Source: Solibacillus isronensis (GTDB taxonomy: Bacteria > Bacillota > Bacilli > Bacillales_A > Planococcaceae). Taken from it: DNA of 64,000 nt. The notes beneath the pieces are model-generated. The model saw only the letters and a list, made by a program, of their open reading frames with translations, did not search any database and was not told where the DNA came from. A program made the position numbers and the translations under genes. Shown here piece after piece: positions 10,002 to 18,982 of this stretch (the first letter of the stretch is position 1; each line of letters begins with the position of its first letter). The stretch is from positions 1,922,001-1,986,000 of the forward strand of contig NZ_JAMBOC010000001.1 of NCBI RefSeq assembly GCF_023715405.1. Direction: 5' to 3'.

Positions 10002-10103
10002 AAAATTGATTTCCATTCCGGGACGCTTTCCGCGGGCGTGACGCCTGTAGTCTCAGGCGTCACGCTATTCCCGCTGGAGTCGCCCTCCATTTCAATCAAT
10101 TTT
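10002..10103. repeat. Dispersed palindromic intergenic repeat
   Basis: A GC-rich island in AT-rich surroundings. The centre is a perfect 12-bp hairpin (GCGTGACGCCTG / CAGGCGTCACGC, loop TAGTCT). The ends are a perfect 9-bp inverted repeat (AAAATTGAT / ATCAATTTT). The sequence with TTTCCGCGGGCG and CCCGCTGGAGTCGCC is one I recognise as a class of repeat scattered through Bacillales intergenic regions, but copy number cannot be judged from one copy. It has no coding potential. Confidence 0.75.
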
Positions 10104-10171
10104 ATAAAATATCCATTTCTTACAGAGAGTTTTTATCTTCTCCGATTAATTTCTACTTCTGTCATACCTAC

Positions 10172-10969
10172 TTATTTATTTTTTTCTTCAATATATTTAT
10201 TCAAAATTAACTGATGAATAGAAGGGTTGGCGATTAGGAATGTATCTTTCGATAAATAATCGAAATCTTTGCCTTCTAAGTTTGTCGCAATGGCCCCCAC
10301 TTCTTTTGCAATAATGACTCCCCCGCCAATATCCCAAGGTGCAAGGCGCATGGACATATAGGCATCCAGCTTCCCGCTTACAACAAAGGCGATTTCCATA
10401 GCAGCCGAACCGTAAGAACGTGTACCGCGCACCGTACGAACAAGTTCGATAATTTTTTCATGATTGATGCGACTATTCGGCGTAACCCAGTTTGCATTGA
10501 TGCCGATTACCGCCTCTTCGATTTTCACCGGCTGCAATCTACGCAGGGGAGAATCATTATACCATGCCCCTACACCTGCAATTGCATTAAATAAATCTTC
10601 CCTCATTACATCAAATATGTAACCTAATACCCCGATACCATCAACATAAATACCGATTGTAATCATGAAATGACGATGCTGCTTCACAAAATTCATCGTG
10701 CCGTCAATTGGATCAATAATCCATACAACACCTTCCAGATTGTCAACCTTTTCGCCCATTCCTTCTTCACCTAAAATACGATGGTCCGGATTAAATGCCT
10801 TTATTTTTTCAATAAAAAATAATTCCGTTTCCCGATCTATATTCGTTACTAAATCATTGGGATTCGACTTTGTTTCGATTTCAATATTATAGGAAAATGC
10901 TGTTCGAATATTTTTTCCTGCTTCAAAAATTATTTCTTTTGCAAATTCATCCAGTTTTCTTATATCCAT
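10172..10969 (-). CDS. suhB: Inositol monophosphatase family protein (SuhB/YktC-like)
   Basis: A 265-residue Mg-dependent sugar or inositol phosphatase. Seen: metal-binding motif DPIDGTMNF near residue 85, the second signature WDIGGGVIIAKEVGA near the C-terminus, and the EEG loop (ILGEEGMGE). B. subtilis YktC occupies the same position next to yktB-yktA. The physiological substrate is uncertain: the family includes myo-inositol phosphatase, fructose bisphosphatase and NADP phosphatase members. AAGGTGG serves as ribosome-binding site. Confidence 0.9.
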   Translation of the reverse strand: MDIRKLDEFAKEIIFEAGKNIRTAFSYNIEIETKSNPNDLVTNIDRETELFFIEKIKAFNPDHRILGEEGMGEKVDNLEGVVWIIDPIDGTMNFVKQHRHFMITIGIYVDGIGVLGYIFDVMREDLFNAIAGVGAWYNDSPLRRLQPVKIEEAVIGINANWVTPNSRINHEKIIELVRTVRGTRSYGSAAMEIAFVVSGKLDAYMSMRLAPWDIGGGVIIAKEVGAIATNLEGKDFDYLSKDTFLIANPSIHQLILNKYIEEKNK

Positions 10970-11045
10970 CGTTCATCCACCTTCCGACAACAATCGCTAG
11001 TTTATATATATGTAAAAATGTTGAGCATTTCTAAAGTATCCTTAT

Positions 11046-11090
11046 TATAACAAAAAATCACTTGCTTTCTTACGTCGGCAAGTGATTTTT
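11046..11090 (-). terminator. Terminator of the small gene at 11112-11309
   Basis: AAAAATCACTTGC / GCAAGTGATTTTT, followed on the minus strand by a T-rich end. Confidence 0.8.
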
Positions 11091-11111
11091 TATTTTGGAA
11101 AAGTTTTTTTG

Positions 11112-11309
11112 TTACGCATATGCATGTAAACCCTTTAATTCCTCTTGAATTTCTGTTAATCGTTTTTTAGATTTATCAATTTCAGATTGATTTTTGTCAT
11201 TCATCGCCGCATAGAGTGTTGCTAGTTCATAATCCATTTCCAACATTAAAATCTCTTCGTATTGCTTTTCAATATCAACTTTGCGTATAATCTTAATCAT
11301 CTGTTTCAT
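11112..11309 (-). CDS. Small charged coiled-coil-like protein
   Basis: A 65-residue hydrophilic protein dominated by Lys, Glu and Leu, with a heptad-like pattern from about residue 10 to 60 that predicts a helical hairpin or coiled coil. I do not recognise the family. It has its own terminator and a modest AGGAAG site, and it is divergent from yktB. Confidence 0.65.
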   Translation of the reverse strand: MKQMIKIIRKVDIEKQYEEILMLEMDYELATLYAAMNDKNQSEIDKSKKRLTEIQEELKGLHAYA

Positions 11310-11485
11310 AATAAATCACTTCCTCATCATAATTTTTCAGACTTTAACCAAACTGGATAATATGAGTAATTCATTAAGACTTCTAGCCTCACCCTTAATG
11401 TTTTCCATTGGTATAAAGTTTCTATTACAAGATTTTTTCCCAAAAAATTAATAAAATAAACATTAAATCGAAAGGAATTATAAAA

Positions 11486-12109
11486 ATGAGTATTGTCAAA
11501 TGGACTAAAGAAGACTTTCAAGTATTTGATATTGACGGTCTAGATGAACGTATGGAAGCTTTAACAACAATTATCCGACCGAAGTTTAATGAACTATCAG
11601 AAACGTTTACAGGGTATTTCAGTGCACAAACAGGTGAAGAGTTTTTCGGTCATGTTGCGAAACATGCCCGCCGTACTGTAAACCCGCCAAAAGATTCCTG
11701 GGTTGCATTTGCTCCTTATAAGCGTGGTTATAAAGCTCTGCCGCATTTCCAGATTGGGTTATGGGGTACGCACCTTTTCATCGTTGTTGCAGTGATTTAT
11801 GAAGCGCCGAAAAAAGAGGAAATGGCACAGCGCTTACTGAAAAATATGCAAGTGATTAAAGATTTATCCGATGATTACGTACTTTCCGGCGATCATATGC
11901 AACCAGATACGATCTCTTTAAAAGAAGCGCGCACCGAAAAGCTTGAACAGCTCCTTATACGCCTGCGTGATGTAAAAAAAGGAGAATTTCTTGTTGGGCG
12001 TCGTATATCTGCAGATGAAGCAATTAAAATGTCTGCAGAACAATTTCTGCAATTGGCTGAACAAACATTTGATGAGCTTCTCCCTGTTTATGAAGTCATC
12101 AAAGGTTAA
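11486..12109 (+). CDS. yktB: YktB family protein (DUF1054)
   Basis: A 207-residue cytosolic protein. Recognisable family features are the N-terminal WTKEDFQVFDIDGLDERM, the central HVAKHARRTVNPPKDSWVAFAP and QIGLWGTHLFIV. Members are widespread in Bacillales next to suhB/yktC and yktA, with no assigned activity. An AAAGGA site precedes the ATG. A terminator lies about 90 bases after the stop. Confidence 0.92.
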   Translation: MSIVKWTKEDFQVFDIDGLDERMEALTTIIRPKFNELSETFTGYFSAQTGEEFFGHVAKHARRTVNPPKDSWVAFAPYKRGYKALPHFQIGLWGTHLFIVVAVIYEAPKKEEMAQRLLKNMQVIKDLSDDYVLSGDHMQPDTISLKEARTEKLEQLLIRLRDVKKGEFLVGRRISADEAIKMSAEQFLQLAEQTFDELLPVYEVIKG

Positions 12110-12198
12110 TTGCATCCATTTATTATTAATATGTACAAAAGACTGCTAAACATTCCAACAATTTAAAAATAATTTAAAAATTCTTAAAATTAAACTAA

Positions 12199-12236
12199 AA
12201 GCAGCATTTTCCTCGTGGAGAAAAATGCTGCTCTTT
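12199..12236 (+). terminator. Terminator of yktB
   Basis: AGCAGCATTTT / AAAATGCTGCT with an 11-base loop and a CTTT tail. Confidence 0.75.
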
Positions 12237-12309
12237 ACTGTACAGAAGATACATTTTTTTATATGCCTTGCCTTATCCAAGAACTTCTTCTGTCACAGCT
12301 TCGTTTTTA

Positions 12310-12579
12310 TTACATTCTCACAATTTGCCCGTCCGCTAATTCTTTTGCAAGCTTTACGACACGGTATGGTACATAAGAGCTTGCCTGTTCGAATTCACGG
12401 CAGATTGTTTTTTCTTCCGCCTGGGAAGGTACAATTTCTTTAAATCGTTTGTAGCGTGCCATGACTAGTTCACGCTTTGCCCCTTTTTCGTAAGCCATTT
12501 CCACCACTTCAAAAAAGCGTACGACATCGACCATTTCATCGGTTGTCCAGTCCGTCGATAACGGGTATGAATATTCCAT
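12310..12579 (-). CDS. yktA: YktA family protein (UPF0223)
   Basis: An 89-residue helical protein matching UPF0223 end to end: YSYPLSTDWTTDEMVDVVRFFE at the N-terminus and RYKRFKEIVPSQAEEKTI in the middle. The function is unknown. It follows the nitronate monooxygenase gene by 22 bases on the same strand, so they are probably cotranscribed. Confidence 0.93.
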   Translation of the reverse strand: MEYSYPLSTDWTTDEMVDVVRFFEVVEMAYEKGAKRELVMARYKRFKEIVPSQAEEKTICREFEQASSYVPYRVVKLAKELADGQIVRM

Positions 12580-12601
12580 AGTTATTACCTGCCTTTAATT
12601 A

Positions 12602-13561
12602 TTACTGACCCCATTTTAAACGGATTTTTTCCGCTTGTACAACCATACGCTGAATTAATTCTCCAGCTGACGGTACATCTTGAATTAATCCCGTTACTTG
12701 ACCCGCCCAGCCGTAACCTTTTGTCGCATCGCCACCGTAAATGAAATTTTTGTTTGCTTCACCGCTAATATATGATTTCAGCGCTTCATATGTAGGCGTT
12801 TTTTGCTCCACTTCTAAAATCTCATCTGTAAATGCATTGCTGATTACTCGGGCAGGTGCACCGATCGAGCGTTTAATAATCGTCGTATCCGTTTCTTCAC
12901 TTTCAATCAGTGCCTGTTTATATGCTAGAGAAGCGTGTACACATTCTTTTGTCGCAATAAAGCGTGTCCCCATTTCAATTCCTTCCGCCCCTAATGCATG
13001 TGCTGCCATCCATCCTCGGCCATCTCCAATTCCCCCTGAGGCGATAACCGGAATCGATACACTATCGACTACTTGCGGTACGAGCACCATTGTTCCGACA
13101 TCATCTCTTCCTAAATGGCCACCGCCTTCTTGTCCAACTACCATAACTGCATCCGCTCCCAGCTGTTCAGCTTTCTGAGCTTGTCGTTTCGCAGCAACGA
13201 GTACAAGTTTTTTACATGATGCATCTTTTAATATGTCGAATATCGGTGCAGGATTTCCCCCAGTAATTGTTACTACAGGTACATCCATTTCACCAGCCAC
13301 CTCGATCATCTTTTCGTATCCTTTTCCATGCATTCCTATCGCAAAGTTTACTCCAAATGGCCGATCTGTCATTTCTCTCACTTTTTTTATTTCTTCTTTT
13401 AACGCTTCCGGTGACGGCAAGCTCATTGCGGTAATCTGTCCGAGGGCTCCTGCATTTGAAACCGCTGCAGCAAGCTCCGAGTAGGCCAGGTATGCTAATC
13501 CCCCCTGAATAATCGGGTATTGAATTTGTAGTAAATCAGTTACTTTTGTTTGCCATTTCAT
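12602..13561 (-). CDS. Nitronate monooxygenase (NMO/FabK-like FMN enzyme)
   Basis: A 319-residue TIM-barrel flavoprotein. Seen: N-terminal PIIQGGLAYLAYSELAAAVSNAG, the GGHLGRD segment carrying the likely catalytic His, and the phosphate-binding IPVIASGGIGDGRG and GAEGIEMGTRFIAT. Family members oxidise propionate 3-nitronate or related nitroalkanes; the enoyl-ACP reductase FabK has the same fold and cannot be excluded. The frame extends ten codons further, but AGGAGG sits 7 bases before the ATG at 13561. It is divergent from speA. Confidence 0.88.
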   Translation of the reverse strand: MKWQTKVTDLLQIQYPIIQGGLAYLAYSELAAAVSNAGALGQITAMSLPSPEALKEEIKKVREMTDRPFGVNFAIGMHGKGYEKMIEVAGEMDVPVVTITGGNPAPIFDILKDASCKKLVLVAAKRQAQKAEQLGADAVMVVGQEGGGHLGRDDVGTMVLVPQVVDSVSIPVIASGGIGDGRGWMAAHALGAEGIEMGTRFIATKECVHASLAYKQALIESEETDTTIIKRSIGAPARVISNAFTDEILEVEQKTPTYEALKSYISGEANKNFIYGGDATKGYGWAGQVTGLIQDVPSAGELIQRMVVQAEKIRLKWGQ

Positions 13562-13687
13562 TGTTATTCCTCCTAAAATAATAACTATCAATTCAGTTGA
13601 TTAAAATATTTATATAGTCAGCAACTTTAATAGGTGCTATAATTCATTTGTTTTTAAAAAATACTATATAGTGAGGTGGTACCTGCG

Positions 13688-15157
13688 TTGTCACAGTTAG
13701 AGACTCCTTTGTTTGATGCATTACTTAAGCATCGCAACAGACACCCTATCCAGTTTCATATCCCAGGCCATAAAAAAGGGCAAGGTATGGATCCAGCTTA
13801 CAGAGAATTTGTAGGCGACAACGTTTTATCAATTGATTTAATTAATATTGCTCCACTAGATGATTTACACGCTCCTAAAGGTGTGATTATGCAAGCACAA
13901 AACCTTGCTGCTGAAGCCTTTGGTGCTGACCATACATTTTTTTCCGTGCAAGGTACTAGTGGCGCCATTATGACGATGATTATGACTGTCGTTGGCCCAG
14001 GCGATAAAATTATAGTACCGCGGAATGTACATAAATCGATTATGTCAGCGATTGTTTTTGCAGGTGCTATCCCTATTTTTATCCATCCGGAAGTTGACAG
14101 TGAGCTCGGCATTTCTCATGGTATTTCACCAGAGTCCGTTGAGCGCGCATTGACGACATATCCAGATGCGAAAGCCGTACTTGTCATCAACCCGACATAT
14201 TTCGGTTTTGTAGCAGATTTAAAACGCATTGTCGAAATTGTACATGCACGTAATATTCCAGTAATTGTGGACGAAGCTCATGGCGTTCATATTAAATTCC
14301 ATGATGAGTTGCCGTTATCTGCAATGCAGGCCGGCGCGGATATGGCTGCTACGAGCACACATAAGCTTGGCGGCTCCATGACAGGCAGTTCTGTCTTAAA
14401 CGTCAGAGAAGGCCTTGTAACAGCTAAAAGAGTACAGGCTGTATTCTCCATGCTAACAACGACATCGACTTCCTATCCCTTACTGGCGTCTTTAGATACG
14501 GCACGTCGCCAGCTTGCTGTCCATGGATATGATTTATTGGACGAAGCAATCCGTTTGGCAAAAGATGCCCGTAAACGCATTAATGCAATTCCGCATCTAC
14601 ATTGTGTAGGACGTGAAAAACTCGGAACTTCGGCTACATTTGATATGGATCCGTTAAAGCTGTTAATTTGCGTTAAGGATTTAGGCATTACCGGCCATGT
14701 TGCAGAAGAATGGTTACGTCATAACGCTAACTTAGAAGTAGAGTTGTCCGATCTATACAATATTTTATGCTTAGTAACAATTGGAGATTCGAAAAAAGAA
14801 ATTAATTTACTTGTCAATGCTTTGACACGTATGTCGAAAAACTTCGAATCGGAAGCATCGATTACTGAAACAAATGTTCAAATACCTGAAATTCCCGCTC
14901 TTGCCATGACGCCGCGTGATGCATTTTATGCACAAACGGAAAGTATTCCTCTTGCACAGGCAGAAGGATATATTTGCGCAGAATTTATAATGGTGTACCC
15001 ACCGGGCATTCCAATATTTATTCCCGGGGAAATAATTACGCAAAGCAATATCGATTTTATTAAGATGAATATTGAAGCAGGTCTCCCTGTTCAAGGACCT
15101 GAAGACAGTACATTAAAAAATATTCGTGTTATTAAAGAGCGGAAAGCGATTTATTAA
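13688..15157 (+). CDS. speA: Arginine decarboxylase SpeA (PLP, Orn/Lys/Arg family)
   Basis: A 489-residue cytosolic PLP enzyme that decarboxylates arginine to agmatine for polyamine synthesis. Seen: FHIPGHKKGQGMDP near the start, HTFFSVQGTSGAIM, VDEAHGVHIKFHDELPLSAMQAGAD, and the PLP lysine in STHKLGGSMTGSS. Closely similar to B. subtilis SpeA throughout. The start is a TTG: GAGGTGG lies 8 bases upstream and the protein then begins MSQLETP like the B. subtilis enzyme; the GTG at 13676 lies inside the ribosome-binding site. A polyamine uptake operon is at 28-32.5 kb. Confidence 0.95.
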   Translation: MSQLETPLFDALLKHRNRHPIQFHIPGHKKGQGMDPAYREFVGDNVLSIDLINIAPLDDLHAPKGVIMQAQNLAAEAFGADHTFFSVQGTSGAIMTMIMTVVGPGDKIIVPRNVHKSIMSAIVFAGAIPIFIHPEVDSELGISHGISPESVERALTTYPDAKAVLVINPTYFGFVADLKRIVEIVHARNIPVIVDEAHGVHIKFHDELPLSAMQAGADMAATSTHKLGGSMTGSSVLNVREGLVTAKRVQAVFSMLTTTSTSYPLLASLDTARRQLAVHGYDLLDEAIRLAKDARKRINAIPHLHCVGREKLGTSATFDMDPLKLLICVKDLGITGHVAEEWLRHNANLEVELSDLYNILCLVTIGDSKKEINLLVNALTRMSKNFESEASITETNVQIPEIPALAMTPRDAFYAQTESIPLAQAEGYICAEFIMVYPPGIPIFIPGEIITQSNIDFIKMNIEAGLPVQGPEDSTLKNIRVIKERKAIY

Positions 15158-15164
15158 TATTTCT

Positions 15165-15195
15165 GACAGACAGCTAAATGCTGTCTGTCTTTTTT
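15165..15195 (+). terminator. Terminator of speA
   Basis: Perfect 10-bp stem GACAGACAGC / GCTGTCTGTC with a 5-base loop, followed by TTTTTT. Confidence 0.92.
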
Positions 15196-15883
15196 AAAAT
15201 AAATAAATCGATATAAGCGGAATAATAAAGGCCCCTACAACCGCGCTAAGCCCCATAGAGAGTGAGCCAATCGATAAATCTTCTTCACTATACTCCTTTA
15301 ATTTTGTCAATCCGACACCATGCGAGGCACTTCCCATAGCGACTCCTCGACTGATCGCCGTATCAATTTTAAATAATTTAAAAAGTACCGGACCTAATAT
15401 GGCACCAGTAAACCCTGCCACCATTACCATTACAGCAGTCAGCGGCGGTATCCCGCCAACAATATCACTTACTTGCATTGCAACAGGTGTTGTTAATGAT
15501 TTCGGTAATGAAGTGAGGATAAAATCTTTGCTTGACCCGAAAAGTAAAAGTAATGCTACAACGCTAATTAGACCCGCGAGCATTGCGACAATGATGCTCG
15601 TAATAATCGAGTATTTGTATTTAAATATAAGTTCCCGCTGGTTGTATAAAGGAAATGCCAACGCTACGACTGCAGGACCGAGCATTTTGGATATCCATTG
15701 ACCTCCTTCCATGTATGTTTCATAGGGAATATTAAAAACTAGTAAAATAATGACTGTAATACAAGTCGCCGTTAAAATAGGCAATAATAATGGGTGGCCA
15801 ACCTTCAAGTACAGCCTGTTCAGTAATATAAAAAGAAGAACAGTGCTACTTATGATGAATAGAATTAGCAGTAGATGCAGCAA
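15194..15883 (-). CDS. lrgB: LrgB/PftB-like membrane protein
   Basis: A 229-residue protein with seven or more transmembrane helices, of the LrgB/CidB family (signatures LPKSLTTPVAMQVSDIVGG and GVAMGSASHGVGLTKL). In B. subtilis the paralogous YsbAB (PftAB) pair is a pyruvate transporter; in staphylococci LrgAB affects autolysis. The start is a TTG with GGAGG 9 bases upstream, and the gene overlaps lrgA by 38 bases, indicating coupled translation. Confidence 0.9.
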   Translation of the reverse strand: MLHLLLILFIISSTVLLFILLNRLYLKVGHPLLLPILTATCITVIILLVFNIPYETYMEGGQWISKMLGPAVVALAFPLYNQRELIFKYKYSIITSIIVAMLAGLISVVALLLLFGSSKDFILTSLPKSLTTPVAMQVSDIVGGIPPLTAVMVMVAGFTGAILGPVLFKLFKIDTAISRGVAMGSASHGVGLTKLKEYSEEDLSIGSLSMGLSAVVGAFIIPLISIYLF

Positions 15884-16259
15884 TACTCTCTTCCTCCCTC
15901 ATTTTGCGTTCCTTTCTTTCTATCAATTTACTTATTTTCCCCGTAATGACAAGCGCAAAAATTGTACTGATAATAACAGCTAAAACAAAAAGCCCTCCTG
16001 ATAGCGTGAGCAGTTCCGGATAATTAATGACTGCCACTGTTGAAGGAATAAAAAACAATGTTAAAAATGTTAGCATAAAACTGGCACCGTTTTGTATGTA
16101 TTTCACATTTAAAATTTTAAAGTAAAGAGCAAGCCATAATATAACTAACCCGATAATACTTCCAGGTATAATAATACCGGTAACCGAAACGATAAATTCT
16201 CCAATGAGATAAAACAAAATGATAATACCAATTTGAGCAATAGTACGAATAATCTCCAC
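15846..16259 (-). CDS. lrgA: LrgA/PftA-like holin-family membrane protein
   Basis: A 137-residue protein with four transmembrane helices and a basic C-terminal tail, of the LrgA/CidA family (motifs FYLIGEFIVSVTGIIIPGSIIGL and FFIPSTVAVINY). It forms a two-gene unit with lrgB. The start is a GTG preceded by AAAGGGG. No lytST genes are in the window. The strongly folded element at 16285-16448 ends about 25 bases upstream of the start. Confidence 0.88.
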   Translation of the reverse strand: MEIIRTIAQIGIIILFYLIGEFIVSVTGIIIPGSIIGLVILWLALYFKILNVKYIQNGASFMLTFLTLFFIPSTVAVINYPELLTLSGGLFVLAVIISTIFALVITGKISKLIERKERKMREEESIAASTANSIHHK

Positions 16260-16284
16260 CAGCTAAACCCCTTTACACAGTTTT

Positions 16285-16448
16285 ACCCACATCTGCATTA
16301 TCAGGTAGTAACTCTCCAGCCTCTAAACGGAAATAGGTCGAAAAGGATAGGTGAGAGATCAACTACCCGTAAAAGCCCGATTGGTTCTTGCCAACACGAT
16401 GTGGGTCACACAAGCGTTGTCACAGGAAGTGACGGTTTTAACTTGTGT
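16285..16448. other. Highly structured intergenic element of unknown type
   Basis: Seen: a closing stem ACCCACATC (16285-16293) / GATGTGGGT (16398-16406). It encloses GGTAGT / ACTACC, extended by CTCTC / GAGAG, and a small TTGG / CCAA hairpin. A second domain follows, ACACAAG / CTTGTGT, with GTCAC / GTGAC inside. The fold is possible on both strands. On the minus strand it is a leader directly before lrgA. On the plus strand it runs into GGGATGCCCCACT, which resembles the right end of IS200/IS605-type elements, where an omega RNA would be. No transposase gene remains. Confidence 0.5.
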
Positions 16449-16571
16449 TCCTTCTAATCATAGGGATGCCCCACTGATAGAAGTTTTACTTTATTGTACG
16501 TCCATTAGAAATTTCTGTCTATTTTATTTTCCTACTATAATTTGGTTCATTACTTTGTATTTAAGAAAACA

Positions 16572-16608
16572 TGAAAAGCTACCTTGTTTAAATTTATACA
16601 AGATAGCC
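16572..16608 (-). terminator. Terminator of the gene at 16680-17264
   Basis: GCTATCTTGT / ACAAGGTAGC (minus strand, one wobble), then TTTTC. Confidence 0.7.
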
Positions 16609-16679
16609 TCAGTCAGTTATATTCATTTAAAATGTACTTAATCATCAAACTACTCCTAATAATCGAAAGGTCGTTATCA

Positions 16680-17264
16680 TTAATTTTTCATTTTACCTTT
16701 TTGTTTTAGCTGTACATCCATTAGTGATCCTAAAACACTTCTTAAAGCAAAAATCAGTTCATGTGCCGTTGCATTTTCATCAATAGCCTCTTTTGCAAAT
16801 TGCATTGTCTGATTTATTTGATCGACAGATTGATCTGTCATTTCATTGAATGGAAATTGGTTTATATTGAATAGAATAGCCTGCAATGTCCCCCGTAAAA
16901 CGGATTCGGCATTTTGGATCGAATTTTCCCTGTTAATATATTTATATGGATAATGTGATTCCATTATTAAATGGCTTGATTGAAGTTTCCCTGCCGCTGT
17001 AATCAGCCCGTCATAAGCTTGCGCTATATCAGTAGACCTAATATTGATAGCATCGAATATAGCGTGCTGTAACAACTCATAAGAGTCTATTGTAAAATCT
17101 TCATTTTGCACTTCAAGCAGTTTCCTTACTAATATATCTAGTGCAATTGTTGCAAAACGATCTGTCTGGCACTCATGCTTTTCTTCTTTTAACTCCAGTA
17201 ATAATACAACTGTCGATGATATCCATTCACTTTGCAGTTTCTTTTTTTCACTTGAATAATTCAT
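16680..17264 (-). CDS. Protein of unknown function, helical, cytosolic
   Basis: A 194-residue product without membrane segments, mostly predicted helix, and acidic in the middle. I do not recognise a family. AGGGAG lies 10 bases before the ATG. It stands alone between the structured element and the pdh operon terminator, with its own terminator. Confidence 0.65.
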   Translation of the reverse strand: MNYSSEKKKLQSEWISSTVVLLLELKEEKHECQTDRFATIALDILVRKLLEVQNEDFTIDSYELLQHAIFDAINIRSTDIAQAYDGLITAAGKLQSSHLIMESHYPYKYINRENSIQNAESVLRGTLQAILFNINQFPFNEMTDQSVDQINQTMQFAKEAIDENATAHELIFALRSVLGSLMDVQLKQKGKMKN

Positions 17265-17565
17265 ATCGTGACAACTCCCTTAATCAATGAAATCCTACAA
17301 GCGGTCCATCCCCAATAATTAGAGCCTATTTCACAATTGTGCCGAATTTCATTTAGTTTGTTTGCTCTACTTTTTTATTTTTCAAATGAATCTTTCAGTT
17401 ATATATAACCATTTTTTACAATTTAAAAATATCCCTCATAATGGAGGGGGAACTTATTTCTTCCATTATAATTCAATTTTTCTTTTTCATGAGTTGTCCC
17501 TTAGTTATTCATAACCACAAAAAAACACTGCCCATTTTAAATGGACAGTGTAAATTTTAATATAA
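17265..17565. other. Intergenic region between pdhD and the unknown gene
   Basis: About 300 bases of AT-rich DNA. It holds the pdh operon terminator at its right end and a weak hairpin (CCCTC / GAGGG, about 17428-17448) with a T-rich minus-strand tail. No open frame with a ribosome-binding site was seen. Confidence 0.6.
17517..17551 (-). terminator. Terminator of the pdhABCD operon
   Basis: CACTGTCCAT / ATGGGCAGTG on the minus strand, followed by seven T. Confidence 0.9.
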
Positions 17566-18978
17566 TTATTTAGTTACAATATGGATTGGATTGCCTAGTA
17601 AAACTTCAGCAGCTTCCATTGTAATTTCACCTAAAGTTGGGTGTGCGTGGATAGTTAATGCGATATCTTCTGCAGTCATACCGCCTTCAATAGCAGTTGC
17701 CATTTCTGCGATCATATCAGAAGCACCAACACCAACGATTTGAGCACCAACTAATAAGCCGTCTTCTTTACGCGCTACTAGTTTCACGAAACCTTCTGTT
17801 TCGTTTAATGCTAAAGCACGACCGTTTGCAGCGAATGGGAATTTAGCAGCTTTCACTTCTAAACCTTCCGCTTTTGCTTGCTCTTCAGAGTAGCCTACAG
17901 TTGCCATTTCTGGATCTGTGAAGCATACTGCTGGAATTGCTAAGTAATCAACTTCTGATGGTTCACCAGCGATTGCTTCTGCAGCAACTTTACCTTCATA
18001 AGAAGCTTTGTGAGCAAGTTGTGGACCTGCAACGATATCACCGATTGCATAGATGTTCGATACTGAAGTACGACTTTGTTTGTCTACTTCCAATAATCCG
18101 CGTTCTGCGAATTTAATACCTACTTCTTCTAAGCCCATTTCATCCGTATTCGGACGACGACCAACAGTTACTAATACGTAATCTGCTTCAACAGTTTTTT
18201 CTTCGCCACCCGCTTCATAAGTAACAACTACGCCATTTTCGTTTTCTTCTACGCCTTTAGCAGATGCGTTTACTACAACTTCAACGCCCTTTTTCTTAAG
18301 ACCTTTTTTAACGATTTGCGTCATTTGTTTTTCGAAACCAGCTAAAATATCTTTACCACCTTCGATAATTGTTACTTGAGAACCTAAGTTAGCATAAGCT
18401 GAACCAAGCTCTGTACCAATGTAACCGCCACCGATAACTACTAATTTACCTGGTACTTCAGGGAAAGACAATGCACCAGTTGAGCTTACTACACGTTTTG
18501 TAAATTTAAATGTCGGGATTTCGATTGGACGAGATCCTGTTGCTAAAATAGCATTTTTAAATGTATAAGTTTGAGCATTGTCGCCGTCGATAACACGTAC
18601 AGTGTTTGCATCCACGAAGTATGCTTCACCTTTTACGATGTCTACTTTGTTTCCTTTTAATAAGCCTTCAACGCCGCCTACTAATTTTTTAACAACGCCG
18701 TCTTTAAATGCTTGTGCTTTAGACCAGTCTAATTTCACTTCAGATGCTGTAACACCCATATCATCTGAATGTTGGGCATTTTCAAAGCGGTGACCTACAG
18801 AAATTAAAGCTTTTGAAGGGATACAACCTACATTTAAACATACCCCGCCTAATGCTCCACGTTCAACGATTGTTACTTTTTGACCTGTTTGTGCTGCACG
18901 AATTGCTGCTACATAACCACCAGGGCCAGAACCTACTACAAGAGTATCTAGTTCGATTGGAAAATCTCCTACTACCAT
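17566..18978 (-). CDS. pdhD: Dihydrolipoamide dehydrogenase, E3 of pyruvate dehydrogenase
   Basis: A 470-residue FAD/NAD flavoprotein that reoxidises the lipoyl groups of E2. Seen: FAD-binding [16 protein letters not shown] near residue 13, the redox disulfide [16 protein letters not shown]-binding [19 protein letters not shown], and the C-terminal His-Glu pair in HAHPTLGE. Last gene of the operon, 4 bases after pdhC, with GGAGG upstream. It may also serve other 2-oxoacid complexes. Confidence 0.97.
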   Translation of the reverse strand: MVVGDFPIELDTLVVGSGPGGYVAAIRAAQTGQKVTIVERGALGGVCLNVGCIPSKALISVGHRFENAQHSDDMGVTASEVKLDWSKAQAFKDGVVKKLVGGVEGLLKGNKVDIVKGEAYFVDANTVRVIDGDNAQTYTFKNAILATGSRPIEIPTFKFTKRVVSSTGALSFPEVPGKLVVIGGGYIGTELGSAYANLGSQVTIIEGGKDILAGFEKQMTQIVKKGLKKKGVEVVVNASAKGVEENENGVVVTYEAGGEEKTVEADYVLVTVGRRPNTDEMGLEEVGIKFAERGLLEVDKQSRTSVSNIYAIGDIVAGPQLAHKASYEGKVAAEAIAGEPSEVDYLAIPAVCFTDPEMATVGYSEEQAKAEGLEVKAAKFPFAANGRALALNETEGFVKLVARKEDGLLVGAQIVGVGASDMIAEMATAIEGGMTAEDIALTIHAHPTLGEITMEAAEVLLGNPIHIVTK

Positions 18979-18982
18979 TTTT

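Noticed and set aside
13798..14112. Antisense 104-codon frame inside speA
   Set aside because: It is a shadow of the strongly conserved SpeA frame, with no ribosome site.
16233..16457. 74-codon plus-strand frame over the structured element
   Set aside because: It starts inside lrgA on the other strand, has no ribosome site and no domain. The region is better explained by its RNA-like fold.
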